The position numbers and the translations under genes are program-made. From contig NZ_LNQC01000068.1 in assembly GCF_001651855.1 (NCBI RefSeq), forward strand, positions 1-64,000: a stretch of DNA of 64,000 nucleotides, written 5' to 3'. The notes under the pieces are model-generated. The model ran no database searches and was not told where the DNA came from. It saw only the letters and a list, made by a program, of their open reading frames with translations. Of this stretch, positions 9,771-19,307 are shown piece after piece (within the stretch, counting starts at the first letter, position 1; every line of letters begins with the position of its first letter). This DNA comes from Sinorhizobium americanum (GTDB taxonomy: Bacteria; Pseudomonadota; Alphaproteobacteria; Rhizobiales; Rhizobiaceae).

Positions 9771-10871
9771 TCAATTGATCAGCTCTTCGCTGTCCTGATC
9801 GAAGAGGACGACTTTCGAAGTGTCGACGGCGAGCGTTGCCGAGCTGCGCGCATTGACCTGTTTGGGCGGCAATCGGGCCGTGACTTCCACGCCGCCAAGC
9901 TGAAACACGGCAAGCGTATCGGGGCCAGTGGGCTCCACCACGTCAACGTCCACCGAGATTGCACCTTGCGCCTGCCCATTTCCGACGCTGAATAATTCGG
10001 GGCGGATGCCAATGAGAACCTTGCGGTTCGCATATGTGGATGCGGCCTGGCTGGACAGACCTATGCCCGGGATCCGCGCGGCCGGCCGGTTAGCAACGTC
10101 GACGATTGCGGTCGCGGTCGTGCCTTCGACTTCGATCCTGCCGGGAATGATGTTCATGGACGGCGAGCCGACGAATTTTGCGACGTAGACGTTGCCCGGG
10201 CGGTCATAGACTGTCTGGGGGTCGTCTAGCTGCTGGACCACACCGCCCTTCATCACGGCAACGCGCGTCGCCAGCGTCATCGCTTCGATCTGGTCGTGCG
10301 TGACGTAGACGATCGTCGTGCCGAGCCGCGCGTGCAAGCGCTTTATCTCCGTGCGCATGTCGACCCTGAGCTTCGCGTCGAGGTTCGACAAAGGCTCATC
10401 AAACAGGAAGAGCTTGGGTTGGCGCACGATGGCGCGTCCCATCGCAACACGCTGGCGCTGACCGCCCGACAGTTGCGAGGGTTTGCGATCCAAGAGATGC
10501 GTGATCTGCAGAAGATCCGCGGCTGATCGAGCGGCCTTGTCGCGCTGAGCTGGCGGCACCCCGCGGATCTTCATGCCGAATTCGATATTCTGTCGAACCG
10601 TCATCGTCGGGTAGAGAGCGTAGGATTGAAAGACCATCGCGATGTCGCGATCTTTCGGCGACAGCTCGTTAACAACCTTTCCGGCAATCCGGACCTCGCC
10701 GTCCGAGATGTTTTCCAGCCCGGCAATCATGCTTAGAAGGGTAGACTTTCCACACCCAGAAGGACCAAGGAGGACGAGGAAATCGCCAGTACCAATGGAG
10801 ATACTCACCTCCTTGAGGACTTCGAGATTGCCGTAAGTCTTGCGAACGCGATCGATTTCAAGAGTGGACAT
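9771..10871 (-). CDS. Sugar ABC transporter ATP-binding protein (UgpC/MsmK/MalK type)
   Basis: A 366-residue ATPase with Walker [10 protein letters not shown] (about 37-45), signature [19 protein letters not shown], Walker [13 protein letters not shown] and the switch His region [12 protein letters not shown]. The C-terminal 130 residues form the TOBE/OB regulatory domain typical of CUT1 sugar importers. It sits 4 bases downstream of the MalG-like permease and is the energy-coupling subunit for the importer encoded at 10876-13977. Confidence 0.95.
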   Translation of the reverse strand: MSTLEIDRVRKTYGNLEVLKEVSISIGTGDFLVLLGPSGCGKSTLLSMIAGLENISDGEVRIAGKVVNELSPKDRDIAMVFQSYALYPTMTVRQNIEFGMKIRGVPPAQRDKAARSAADLLQITHLLDRKPSQLSGGQRQRVAMGRAIVRQPKLFLFDEPLSNLDAKLRVDMRTEIKRLHARLGTTIVYVTHDQIEAMTLATRVAVMKGGVVQQLDDPQTVYDRPGNVYVAKFVGSPSMNIIPGRIEVEGTTATAIVDVANRPAARIPGIGLSSQAASTYANRKVLIGIRPELFSVGNGQAQGAISVDVDVVEPTGPDTLAVFQLGGVEVTARLPPKQVNARSSATLAVDTSKVVLFDQDSEELIN

Positions 10872-10875
10872 TGGA

Positions 10876-11781
10876 TCAGCCTTTCACAGCACCGGCCGTC
10901 AGTCCGCGGACGAAATAGCGTCCTGCGACGATGTAGACCAAAAGAGTGGGAATAGCGGCGATCATGGCGGCGGCCATGTCGACGTTGTACTGTTTGCGCC
11001 CGGTGGTCACGTTGACGATGTTGTTGAGCGCGACCGTTATCGGGCTGTTGCCGCCGGAGGTGAACGAGACACCAAACAGGAAGTCGTTCCAGATCTGCGT
11101 GAACTGCCAGATACAGGAGACAACGATGATCGGAATCGACGTGGGCAGGATGACGCTCCAGAAGATTCTGAAGAAGCCTGCTCCATCCACCATGGCCGCT
11201 TTGGTAAGCTCGTCGGGCAACGAGACGAAATAGTTGCGGAAGAACAGCGTCGTGAAGCAGATGCCGTAGGCGACATGGACGAATACGAGGCCAGGAATGC
11301 TGCCGGCGAGGCCGAGCAGGCCGAGCGTTCGCGCCATCGGGATCAGGATCGCCTGATATGGCAGGAAGCATCCGAAGAGCAGCAAGCCGAATACAAAGTT
11401 CGCGCCCGGAAATCGCCACTTCGTCAGAATGTAGCCGTTGATGGCGCCGATACCAGTCGAAAGGACGACGGCCGGAATGACCATGAGCAGCGAGTTCACG
11501 AAATAGGGTCTCAGGCCGGTGCACTCGGTACCGATACAGGCCTGCGACCAGGCGGAACGCCAGGCATCGAGGGTGACGGTCTGCGGCAGTCCTATGAAGG
11601 AGCCGCCATAGATTTCATCGAGCGGCTTGAGCGATGTCACGACCATCACCCACAGAGGCATCAGATAGAGCACTGCCATAACAGCGAGTGGGCCATAGAT
11701 GAACAGCCGCCCTATACGGATCCGATTTTGCCGCGAGATGGATTCCACCGTTGGCTTTTGTTGCGAGAGGGCGTTAGCCAT
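10876..11781 (-). CDS. Carbohydrate ABC transporter permease (MalG type)
   Basis: A 301-residue integral membrane protein with about six transmembrane segments and an EAA loop near residues 190-215 ([20 protein letters not shown]). It has a long cytoplasmic N-terminus, then [33 protein letters not shown] first helix and loop features of CUT1 permeases. The start at 11781 overlaps the stop of the MalF-like gene (11774-11776). Partner of the preceding permease in the inner membrane. Confidence 0.92.
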   Translation of the reverse strand: MANALSQQKPTVESISRQNRIRIGRLFIYGPLAVMAVLYLMPLWVMVVTSLKPLDEIYGGSFIGLPQTVTLDAWRSAWSQACIGTECTGLRPYFVNSLLMVIPAVVLSTGIGAINGYILTKWRFPGANFVFGLLLFGCFLPYQAILIPMARTLGLLGLAGSIPGLVFVHVAYGICFTTLFFRNYFVSLPDELTKAAMVDGAGFFRIFWSVILPTSIPIIVVSCIWQFTQIWNDFLFGVSFTSGGNSPITVALNNIVNVTTGRKQYNVDMAAAMIAAIPTLLVYIVAGRYFVRGLTAGAVKG

Positions 11782-12667
11782 TGTTGCGCTCCCGAAGTTC
11801 GGAGTAGAGGTAGGGGATGATGATTGCCGCGACGGTCATGAGCATCATGATCGCGCTCGCCGCGCCTACCCCCATCTGGTTCCTGCGGAACGTGGCTGAG
11901 AACATGAAGGTTGAGGGAAGCTCAGTCGCCGAGCCGGGGCCACCGTTCGTGAGCGCCAGCACCAGGTCGAAGCTCTTGATCGCTATGTAGCTCAGAAGGA
12001 CGATCACGCTCAGCATCGCTGGCCGCAGCATCGGGATGATGATCTGCCGATATATAAGCGGGAGACTGGCACCTTCGATCTGCGCCGCCTTGATGACCGA
12101 GTTGTCGATCCCTCTGAGGCCGGCCAGGAAAATCGCCATGGCAAAACCCGAGGATTGCCAGACGCCAGCAATCACGACCGTGTAGATCGCCATCTTGGGG
12201 TCGGTGATCCAGTCGAACGTGAAGCTCGTCCAGCCGAGTTCGTTGACAACCTTCTGGATGCCGAGGCCGGGATTCATGATCCACTTCCATGCCGTCCCAG
12301 TGACGATGAACGACAGGGCCATCGGATACAGGTAGACCGCCCTCAAGAATCCTTCCGCCCGGATGTTCTGGTCGAGCAGAATTGCCATGAGCAGGCCAAT
12401 GCCCGTCGAGAGCATCAGGAACAGAGCGGAGAAGATAAAGAGGTTCGCGACGGCGGTGTGCCAGCGAGGCGTCGCCCACAGCCGAATAAATTGCTCAAGA
12501 CCCGCGAAGTCGTAGACCGGTACGAACTTCGATGAGGTGAACGAGATCACGCCTGTCCAAAGGATGAACAGGTAGACCGTGACGATGACGATCAGCAGGC
12601 TGGGAGCGACGACAATGCGTGGAAGCCAGCCTGCCAATCGTGATGAAAAACTCTTAGCGGCGTTCAT
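11774..12667 (-). CDS. Carbohydrate ABC transporter permease (MalF type)
   Basis: A 297-residue membrane protein with six predicted helices. The cytoplasmic loop IKAAQIEGASLPLIYRQIIIPML (about 195-217) is the ATPase-docking EAA motif, and LALTNGGPGSATE is the conserved MalF-family segment after it. It lies 62 bases downstream of the binding-protein gene. With the MalG-like protein it forms the transmembrane channel of a CUT1-type importer. Confidence 0.92.
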   Translation of the reverse strand: MNAAKSFSSRLAGWLPRIVVAPSLLIVIVTVYLFILWTGVISFTSSKFVPVYDFAGLEQFIRLWATPRWHTAVANLFIFSALFLMLSTGIGLLMAILLDQNIRAEGFLRAVYLYPMALSFIVTGTAWKWIMNPGLGIQKVVNELGWTSFTFDWITDPKMAIYTVVIAGVWQSSGFAMAIFLAGLRGIDNSVIKAAQIEGASLPLIYRQIIIPMLRPAMLSVIVLLSYIAIKSFDLVLALTNGGPGSATELPSTFMFSATFRRNQMGVGAASAIMMLMTVAAIIIPYLYSELRERNNG

Positions 12668-12729
12668 GAGCTAGCTCCGATGACCGGATCCATTGAGATG
12701 GGCCGGGTGCCAGGCACCCGGCCGCTGTG

Positions 12730-13977
12730 TCAGCGGGCGTTGTCGATGCCTTCGACAAGCATCTTCACTGCGTCTTCCGAAGACATCTTGCCGACAAAGA
12801 ACTGGGCAGCCACATCGCCAAAGACCGATGCGAATTCCGGCTTGGCGGCAAAGCCGTGCGTCATCGCGCCCAGCATGCTGCCCGCCTTGATGGCCTCGGC
12901 ACGTTCGTTGAAGCCGAGCTTTGCACACTCGTCGAAGTCGTCCACGGAAACGTCCGTTCGAGCCGGGATGGAACCCTTGATCAGGTTGAAGCCCTTCTGA
13001 ACCTTGGGATCCATAATCGTTTCGGCGAGAGCCACCTGGGCTTTCTGGACAGTCTCGTCCTTCACGGTGAACATGCCGAAGCTGTCGATGACGTACTGGA
13101 ACGAGGTCACCTTGGCTGGCGTGGCGAAGCAGTAGAAGTCTGCGTTCGGCTTCAGGCCCTTGGCGAGGAACTCGCCTTTTGCCCAGTCTCCCATGAACTG
13201 CATCGCGGCTTCGCCGTTGATGACCATGCCGGTCGCGACTGCCCAGTCTCGGCCGACGAAGTTGTCGTCGACGAGGCCACGGACCTCGCGCAGCGTGTCG
13301 AAGACCTTGGTCATTTCCGGACTGTTCAGCGCCGCCGGATCGAGGTCGATTGCTGCCTTCTTGTAGAATTCGGGGCCGTTCAAGTCCGACAGCAGCGCAT
13401 CGAAGATGATGCCGATCTGCCAGGGCTCGTCGCCCATCGCGACCGGCGTGACGCCTTTCTCCTTGAGCTTCTTACCGGCAGCGATCAGTTCCTCCCATGT
13501 CTTGGGGGGCGCGATGCCGGCCTCGTCGAAGATCTTCTTGTTTGCCCACACCCAGTTCTGACGGTGCATGTTGATCGGTGCCGCGATGAACGCGTCGCCG
13601 GAGGTTACGAAAGTAAGCAATTGCGGGGGAAGCGCCTCTCGCCATCCGCCTTCCTTGGCAAGGTCGTTCAGATCACGAACGACGCCCTGTTCGGCCCACT
13701 GGGGACCTTCCCAGCCCAGGAATTGCATCGCGCCCGGTGGGTCGCCCGAAGTCAGACGCGACCTCAGAGCCTGCTGCGCGTTAGCGCCGCTCATGCCGCC
13801 GACGGCGGAATCCTTCCACTGGAAGCCCTTCGTTTCCAGGTCCTTGCGGATGACGTTCAAGGCGTCGACTTCGCTTTGGGAAACCCAGTGGTGGAGAACC
13901 TCGATCGTGCCTTCCGCACGCGCGGCCGCCGGCACCAGCATGGTGGCGGCGACAAGACTTGCAAGAAACTTCGACAT
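12730..13977 (-). CDS. Extracellular sugar-binding protein of the ABC importer
   Basis: A 415-residue periplasmic solute-binding protein of the family 1 sugar group. Residues 1-22 form a Sec signal peptide (MSKFLASLVAATMLVPAAARA, cleavage after ARA). The mature part begins with EVLHHWVSQSEVDALNV, typical of the glucose/oligosaccharide-binding subfamily, with conserved GDEPW and MGDWAKGEF stretches. It precedes the two permeases and ATPase in the same orientation. It is separated by 63 bases from the HisD-like gene upstream. The ligand is unknown; the enzymes around it suggest a glycoside, cyclitol or sugar acid. Confidence 0.92.
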   Translation of the reverse strand: MSKFLASLVAATMLVPAAARAEGTIEVLHHWVSQSEVDALNVIRKDLETKGFQWKDSAVGGMSGANAQQALRSRLTSGDPPGAMQFLGWEGPQWAEQGVVRDLNDLAKEGGWREALPPQLLTFVTSGDAFIAAPINMHRQNWVWANKKIFDEAGIAPPKTWEELIAAGKKLKEKGVTPVAMGDEPWQIGIIFDALLSDLNGPEFYKKAAIDLDPAALNSPEMTKVFDTLREVRGLVDDNFVGRDWAVATGMVINGEAAMQFMGDWAKGEFLAKGLKPNADFYCFATPAKVTSFQYVIDSFGMFTVKDETVQKAQVALAETIMDPKVQKGFNLIKGSIPARTDVSVDDFDECAKLGFNERAEAIKAGSMLGAMTHGFAAKPEFASVFGDVAAQFFVGKMSSEDAVKMLVEGIDNAR

Positions 13978-14040
13978 CTATGTATTCCTCTCTGGTTGCG
14001 GTTGATCGCAGGCCCTTGGCGGGCTCTTTGCGCGAAGTTG

Positions 14041-15354
14041 TTAGCTGGGGTCCGCCGGCATGGCATAGCCGACGTTCTTGCGGCCGTAGCGACGAACGCG
14101 GATGTTCGACTGCTCTGCGTGGCCGGCAAATCCTTCCATGAGGCAAAGTCGCGAGCCGTATTGCCCGATCAGAGCGGATGCCTCGTCCGTCTCGATGCGT
14201 TGGTAGGTGCAGGTCTTGAGGAACTTGCCGACCCAGAGACCGCCCGTGTAGCGGGCAGCCCTGTTCGTCGGCAGCGTATGATTGGTGCCGATGACCTTGT
14301 CGCCGAAGGAGACGTTCGTGCGGGCGCCCAGGAACAGCGCGCCGTAGTTCCTCATGCTGTTAAGGAAGTAGTCGGGATCGCGCGTCAGGATCTGGACGTG
14401 CTCGGAAGCAAGCCGGTCACCTTCGGCGACCATCTCGTCGATCGTGTCACACAGGATGATTTCCCCGAAGTCCTCCCATGCCTTTGCGGCAATCGCCGCC
14501 GTCGGCAGGATCTTCAGGAGGCGATCGATCTCGGTCAGGGTGTCACGTGCGAGTTTTTCCGAGTTCGTGATGAGAACCGCGGGCGAGTTTACGCCGTGCT
14601 CGGCCTGTCCCAGAAGATCCGTCGCCACCAGTTCGCCATCGGCACTGTCGTCAGCGATGACAAGTGTTTCGGTCGGGCCGGCGAAGAGATCGATGCCGAC
14701 TTTCCCGAAGAGCAAGCGCTTCGCCTCGGCAACATAGGCGTTGCCGGGACCCGCAAGCATGTCGACCGGTGCAATCGTTTCCGTCCCGTAGGCCATCGCC
14801 GCGATCGCCTGAACACCACCAAGGCAATAGATCTCGTCGGCGCCTGCAAGTGCCTGGGCAGCGACGATCTTCTCGGAAATCCAGCCCTGGAAAGGCGGTG
14901 CGCAGGTGATGACACGTTCGCAGCCGGCAACGCGGGCGGTCAGGACCGTCATATGCGCCGAGGCCAGCAGCGGATACTTGCCGCCCGGCACATAGCAGCC
15001 GACATTCTGGATCGGGACGTTGCGATGACCCAGAATCACTCCAGGAAGCGTCTCGACTTCGAGGTCGGTCAGCGTTGCCTTCTGAGCTTCGGCAAACTTT
15101 CGGACTTGGTCCTGGGCGAAGTCGAGGTCTTCGCGCTCGCGCCTCGTGAGGGAGTTGATGGATCGGTCGATTTCTTCCTTCGAAAGACGATAGGATTCTC
15201 GATCGAGCTTATCGAACTGGATCGACAGTTCGCGTACTGCCTTGTCACCACCGTTTTTGACCTTTGCGAGAAGCCCCTCGACTGCTTTGGTCACCGCGCT
15301 GTCGGTACCGCCTTCTTCTATAGAGGCCTGCGCTGATTTGATGTGCCGTATCAT
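14041..15354 (-). CDS. HisD-family NAD dehydrogenase, HpsN (sulfopropanediol 3-dehydrogenase)-like
   Basis: A 437-residue member of the histidinol dehydrogenase family. Recognisable blocks include [32 protein letters not shown], the Zn-ligand region around QAEHG and the segment [13 protein letters not shown] followed by [15 protein letters not shown]. That last form is what I associate with HpsN and other catabolic HisD paralogues rather than biosynthetic HisD (which reads GPNHVLPT). HpsN oxidises the 3-hydroxyl of 2,3-dihydroxypropane-sulfonate; relatives probably oxidise other terminal alcohols to acids through two NAD-dependent steps. No histidine biosynthesis genes are near. It sits in a catabolic operon between a TPP enzyme and a sugar-binding protein. 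Family assignment is firm, substrate is not. Confidence 0.82.
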   Translation of the reverse strand: MIRHIKSAQASIEEGGTDSAVTKAVEGLLAKVKNGGDKAVRELSIQFDKLDRESYRLSKEEIDRSINSLTRREREDLDFAQDQVRKFAEAQKATLTDLEVETLPGVILGHRNVPIQNVGCYVPGGKYPLLASAHMTVLTARVAGCERVITCAPPFQGWISEKIVAAQALAGADEIYCLGGVQAIAAMAYGTETIAPVDMLAGPGNAYVAEAKRLLFGKVGIDLFAGPTETLVIADDSADGELVATDLLGQAEHGVNSPAVLITNSEKLARDTLTEIDRLLKILPTAAIAAKAWEDFGEIILCDTIDEMVAEGDRLASEHVQILTRDPDYFLNSMRNYGALFLGARTNVSFGDKVIGTNHTLPTNRAARYTGGLWVGKFLKTCTYQRIETDEASALIGQYGSRLCLMEGFAGHAEQSNIRVRRYGRKNVGYAMPADPS

Positions 15355-15455
15355 GACAAAGACTCTTCGTTTGCGGTCGCCGCAAGCGCCGCACTCTCAA
15401 ACGTGATGGATGGTGAGTGGCGAGGGCGGCCTACCGCCACCCCCGCGAGATCTGC

Positions 15456-17258
15456 TTAGAGATGCTGTTCGCGGGCACGCATCTCAGCGTAAGCAGCCTG
15501 TTCCTTCTCGTAGTAGGCCGGCGACGGGAAGTCCCACCAGCCGGTTGCGAACGGGCCTGCCGCATCGCGAGATACGATGACTTCAACCAGGGCCGGACCG
15601 CCGCATTCCAGCGCCGCCTTCAGGCTGCTTTCGAGGTCCTCGTCCTTCTCCACCTTCCAGGCCTCCAGGCCGAAGGCGCGCGCCGCGGCCGCAATGTCGG
15701 CCGAGTAGGGCTGACCATTGCCGGCGTGACGGTTGAACTCCGATGCAATGTGACGCCCCATGAACTTGCGCTGGCCGCCGCGGATCGACATGTAGCCCTG
15801 GTTGTTCAGCACGAGGAACACCACGTTGATGCCGTTCATTGCCGCCGTGCCCATTTCCGGCAGGGACATCATGAAGTCGCCGTCGCCGACGATCGCCACG
15901 ACCTGACGGTCGGGGCAAGCGAGCTTCGCGCCAAGTGCGGCCGGGACTGCCCAGCCCATCGGGGAATAGGAACCCGAAGTGAGGTGAGTGCGCGGTTCAT
16001 AGACCGGGAAGCTCTGCTTGACGGACCCTTGCGTGTTGCCGGACCCGACAACGACGATGCCATTGCGGTCCAGAACCCTGCGAAGGGCCATGAGCGGACG
16101 TTGGGAGGTGAAGGGCGTTTCGCGGCTGTTTTCACGCGGCTCAACTTGGGCGCGCCAGTCGTCCTTGGCCTTTTGAACGTCGGCAAGGAACGTCTCGCGA
16201 CGCGACAGCATCTTCGTCGAGTCTGCGTCGGAGATCATGGCCAGCATCGCTTCCAAAGCGACTTTGGCATCGGAAACGATACCGACTTCGGTCTCATAGT
16301 TCTTGCCGATTTCGCGCGGATCAAGGTCGATGTGGATCAGTTTGGCCGACGGTATCGAGAAGGACACGCCCCTGGCGTAGGATGAGGCGGACCAGTCGGT
16401 GAAACGGCAACCGACCGAGACGACTACGTCAGCGGAAGCGGTGATGGTGTTGCCGCAGGTCGTGCCGGTCTGCCCGACGGCTCCGATGAACAATGCGTGA
16501 TCTTCCGAGATCGCGCCTTTGCCGTTCCAGGTGATCGATACCGCCGCGCCGAGCTTTTCGGCAAGGCGCGTCAGTTCGGCCGAAGCATTGGCGGTGATCG
16601 CCCCGCCGCCTGCGACGATGACCGGACGCTCGGCGTTCAGCAGAACCTTGATGGCCGCCTCAATTGCCTTCGGGTCCGGATAGGCCACGCCGATCGGCAG
16701 GCGCTTTTCCAGCGGGTGAATTGCGACGTCCGCCGCCTCGACCTGCACATCCATCGGCACCTCGACATGGACGGGACCGGGACGGCCCGTCATCATCGCG
16801 CTGAAGGCACGATGCATGATGCTCGGCAGGACCTGAACCGAGTTCGCTTGCCAGGCGCGCTTCGTCACCTGCTCGGTAATGCGCGGGAACGCATTGTCCT
16901 GCTGACGCTCCAGTTCCTGCATGGTGCCATGACCATGCATGTAGGTCTGCGGCGAGCCGGAAACATAGAAAAGCGAAGTGGAGTCACAATAGGCCGTTGC
17001 CAGACCGATGATCGTGTTCGCCGCACCCGGACCCACCGAGGTCGAACAGGCCATCGGGCGTCCCGACGCCCGGAAATAGCCATCCGCCATATGCACGGCG
17101 CTTTGCTCGTGCATGACCTGGATAAAAGGAAGCTGCGAACCTTCTTCAAGAAATGCGTCGAAGAGCGACCAGATGCCGTGGCCCGGAACACCGGCGACAT
17201 ACTCCACTCCGTATTCCTTTAGTGCCTTCGCGACGACTTGACCGCCCGTGAGCTTCAT
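15456..17258 (-). CDS. Thiamine pyrophosphate-dependent enzyme, acetolactate synthase-like
   Basis: A 600-residue TPP enzyme of the IlvB/pyruvate oxidase superfamily. The cofactor-activating Glu lies in HEQSAVHMADGYFRASG (about 48-64), the central domain is present (about 190-330), and the TPP/Mg motif runs from GDGDFMMSLPE to NNQGY (about 460-495). Such enzymes decarboxylate or carboligate 2-keto acids or cleave cyclic diketones. It is the first gene of the long minus-strand operon and is followed by the HisD-like gene after about 100 bases. A twin direct repeat about 120 bases upstream is a candidate operator. It is not a clear IolD, despite an inositol-like set of families nearby. Confidence 0.85.
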   Translation of the reverse strand: MKLTGGQVVAKALKEYGVEYVAGVPGHGIWSLFDAFLEEGSQLPFIQVMHEQSAVHMADGYFRASGRPMACSTSVGPGAANTIIGLATAYCDSTSLFYVSGSPQTYMHGHGTMQELERQQDNAFPRITEQVTKRAWQANSVQVLPSIMHRAFSAMMTGRPGPVHVEVPMDVQVEAADVAIHPLEKRLPIGVAYPDPKAIEAAIKVLLNAERPVIVAGGGAITANASAELTRLAEKLGAAVSITWNGKGAISEDHALFIGAVGQTGTTCGNTITASADVVVSVGCRFTDWSASSYARGVSFSIPSAKLIHIDLDPREIGKNYETEVGIVSDAKVALEAMLAMISDADSTKMLSRRETFLADVQKAKDDWRAQVEPRENSRETPFTSQRPLMALRRVLDRNGIVVVGSGNTQGSVKQSFPVYEPRTHLTSGSYSPMGWAVPAALGAKLACPDRQVVAIVGDGDFMMSLPEMGTAAMNGINVVFLVLNNQGYMSIRGGQRKFMGRHIASEFNRHAGNGQPYSADIAAAARAFGLEAWKVEKDEDLESSLKAALECGGPALVEVIVSRDAAGPFATGWWDFPSPAYYEKEQAAYAEMRAREQHL

Positions 17259-17629
17259 CTGATCAACCCTCCTCGGTAGTGTTCTTGCCAGCGAGCCTTC
17301 GGATGCCGGCTCTTTCGATCATGGGATGAACAGTCCGCGTTTCGTGCAAACCTTACAAGTTCGCAGGGCACGATTAGCTGACGCAGACTGACGCAAGACC
17401 TGCTGAGCTTTGCATCGCCCTTTTGGGACCTTCCGCTCGAGAGGCTGGCTCTTCGCGCGGCTCTGTTCCCAGACGATCTCCATGCCGCTTGGTGGCCGCC
17501 TCAAGAGGATTCGCAACTAGACGCACGCTGCGCGTATACTTGCGCGGTAAATCAGAATCCCGCGCAATAGGCATTTCGCTCTTGTCGTGGCTTCCTGTGA
17601 AGAAAATAGTCTTGCAGGAGGAGTTCGCC
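17259..17629. promoter_or_regulatory. Divergent promoter region of the TPP operon and the cupin gene
   Basis: About 370 bases with no gene. It must hold the promoter for the minus-strand operon and the plus-strand cupin gene. It contains the twin repeat listed at 17378-17395. A strong ribosome-binding site, gcaggaggag, occupies 17615-17624 ahead of the GTG of the cupin gene. Short ORFs here are out of register with any recognisable protein. Confidence 0.6.
17378..17395 (-). promoter_or_regulatory. Candidate operator: twin direct repeat TGCGTCAG-N2-TGCGTCAG
   Basis: On the minus strand the sequence reads TGCGTCAGTCTGCGTCAG, two copies of one octamer 10 bases apart, so both lie on the same face of the helix. 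It is 119 bases upstream of the TPP gene start. A nearly identical site lies upstream of the MFS gene at 24055-24072, and a degenerate one upstream of the small ORF at 21343-21360. The local XRE-type regulator is the obvious candidate binder; this is inference. Confidence 0.6.
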
Positions 17630-18319
17630 GTGGAGAACAAAATTAGAGATCTCGCGTTTGCCGACGAGTTCATTTACGCGAAGCTCGTCGATAACGTGGT
17701 TGACCACGAGGTCGAGGATGCAATCGTCGTCAACCTGAGCCCGCGGCCGCTTGTAACCGGGGATGAGCATCCGGCGATCGTTCCCGCCTGGAAATCCACC
17801 TGGCTGCGCGGCGGGCGCATCAAGAGCGCCGAACGGGTCGCGCTGGTGAAGGTGCAGCGTGCGACCAATCTTGGAGGAGCCATGTTCCGGGGCTGGGATT
17901 GGCTCGGCAACCGGATACGCAGTTTCCCGAGGGACACGCCCCTCTTTATCTCGAAGCAAGACGAGGTCGGCACGGTTACGACTGACCCCCGCGTTTTCAC
18001 GAACGAGCGCTCGGAACACGAGGCGCCGCAGGCCTTCACGCTGAAGCTAAATCTCTGGTGGGCACCCGGCGACACGGACTGCTTCATTCATCACGAGCAT
18101 CCGTTTTTGGAGACGCACACTCAGATCCATGGTTCGGGCAGGATGCAGAAGTTCAGAGAACGCGACCCATCCACCTTATACGAAGACGTGGTGATGCCCG
18201 TCGGCTATTCGCATGATCCATTCTGCAGGGTGACCGGAAAGAACCAGTGGACCTACCCTTGGCACCGGTACTATGCGGACACCGACTCCGTCTGGTTGGC
18301 TGTGGAATTGCATCCCTGA
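17630..18319 (+). CDS. Cupin-domain protein of unknown function
   Basis: A 229-residue protein. Residues about 145-200 show both cupin motifs: HEHPFLETHTQIHG fits HxH(x3)E(x6)G, and MPVGYSHDPF fits PxG(x2)H(x3). It is therefore a beta-barrel metal-binding protein, possibly an isomerase or lyase. The GTG start at 17630 is chosen because gcaggaggag lies 5 bases upstream; the longer ORF from 17423 has no supporting signal. It is transcribed divergently from the TPP operon and converges with the XRE regulator 30 bases away. No signal peptide. The surrounding set of families (TPP enzyme, Gfo/Idh, TIM barrel, cupin) resembles cyclitol catabolism, but the protein is not recognisable IolB. Confidence 0.68.
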   Translation: MENKIRDLAFADEFIYAKLVDNVVDHEVEDAIVVNLSPRPLVTGDEHPAIVPAWKSTWLRGGRIKSAERVALVKVQRATNLGGAMFRGWDWLGNRIRSFPRDTPLFISKQDEVGTVTTDPRVFTNERSEHEAPQAFTLKLNLWWAPGDTDCFIHHEHPFLETHTQIHGSGRMQKFRERDPSTLYEDVVMPVGYSHDPFCRVTGKNQWTYPWHRYYADTDSVWLAVELHP

Positions 18320-18349
18320 CGAATACGAGCCGGCCATTTCAGTCGGGCT

Positions 18350-19210
18350 TCACCCCATCTGGATCATGTCAGACCCATCACCCAGATATTGCAAGGCTTC
18401 GCGGGGTATCGACGGATCGTTCCGGTCCATCACGGTCAGGTTGTTGAGGTGCTCACGTTTCAAAAGGCCTGGCCCGCGGTAGTGGAGAGCTACTTTGGTG
18501 GAGTATGGCTGTCTGAACATGTTTGCGGCGATGCCGCTGGCTATGCCGAACATGAACTTCTTCGCATTACGCTTTACCTGAGCATAAACTCCAAAGGTCA
18601 ATTCGTTGCGTTGGATTCCCTCAAAGTCGGCCGTGAAGATGCGGTCAGCCACGGGAAAACAGAAGCCGTAGTACTTGAAAACATATTCAGTTTTCTTTGG
18701 GTCATCGAAGCTCGGGAACCGTTCGACATAATAGTGCTGAAGGAACTCCTTGTTGCGGTAGATGCAAAAGGCGGAACGCAGCACGAAACCTTTGTAGATG
18801 GAGGAGAATTGATACCTGTCATAGACACCGAGGATATCGTCATCCAGAGAATTGTTCTCTACGATCATGTTTGACACGAAGCGCGAGAACTCCGGTAGCT
18901 GGCGAGCGGTAGACATGGCGTGGAAGAAATTTCCGTCGACAAGTGTGCGAAACTCGTCTGGATCCGAAAACAGGATTGGAACGCTGAGTCCGAAATAGTT
19001 TGCGATCATCCTTAGATTGGATGCAGATGGCACGTGAGCGCCCGAAAGATACTTGTTGAACTGCTGCCGGTTGACATTGATCTTTCGACAGACCGCCGCA
19101 ATCGAACCGTGGCCCTCGCACAGGGTTCTAAGATTGGCCGCCAGAGCAGCGGCATTTCCCCCGAAATGATCCAATCTCGCAGCCTTTCGAACTGAAGCAA
19201 TGAGAAGCAT
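18350..19210 (-). CDS. XRE-family transcriptional regulator with a large C-terminal sensor domain
   Basis: A 286-residue regulator. Residues about 20-80 form a helix-turn-helix of the Cro/CI type (GSIAAVCRKINVNRQQFNKYLSGAHVPS in the recognition region). The remaining 200 residues are an unrecognised domain rich in aromatic residues, probably ligand-sensing. The gene is divergent from the Gfo/Idh/MocA gene with 97 bases between starts and converges on the cupin gene. Its position in the middle of the locus makes it the likely controller of the flanking TPP operon, the isomerase/phosphatase genes and the MFS gene. The twin-repeat sites at 17378, 21343 and 24055 are its candidate operators. Confidence 0.82.
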   Translation of the reverse strand: MLLIASVRKAARLDHFGGNAAALAANLRTLCEGHGSIAAVCRKINVNRQQFNKYLSGAHVPSASNLRMIANYFGLSVPILFSDPDEFRTLVDGNFFHAMSTARQLPEFSRFVSNMIVENNSLDDDILGVYDRYQFSSIYKGFVLRSAFCIYRNKEFLQHYYVERFPSFDDPKKTEYVFKYYGFCFPVADRIFTADFEGIQRNELTFGVYAQVKRNAKKFMFGIASGIAANMFRQPYSTKVALHYRGPGLLKREHLNNLTVMDRNDPSIPREALQYLGDGSDMIQMG

Positions 19211-19307
19211 ATACTACTTCTTTTCGCGAAGGACATCAACTGGGTGCGAAGTTGCTCCACGCGAGGTCCTACCGCACTGTGCTCGAAAGCCGATCCGCGA
19301 GGCACCC

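Noticed and set aside
10840..11820. A 326-codon plus-strand frame
   Set aside because: Antisense to the MalG-type permease; rich in charged residues as expected from the complement of membrane-helix codons.
12727..15336. An 869-codon open frame on the plus strand
   Set aside because: It is wholly antisense to the binding-protein and HisD-like genes, which have clear domains, signal peptide and operon spacing. Long antisense frames are expected at this GC content.
14041..15354. Histidine biosynthesis gene hisD
   Set aside because: No other his genes are adjacent apart from a HisN-like phosphatase 6 kb away, and the GTNHTLPT...TGGLWVGKF pattern and operon context fit a catabolic HpsN-like paralogue.
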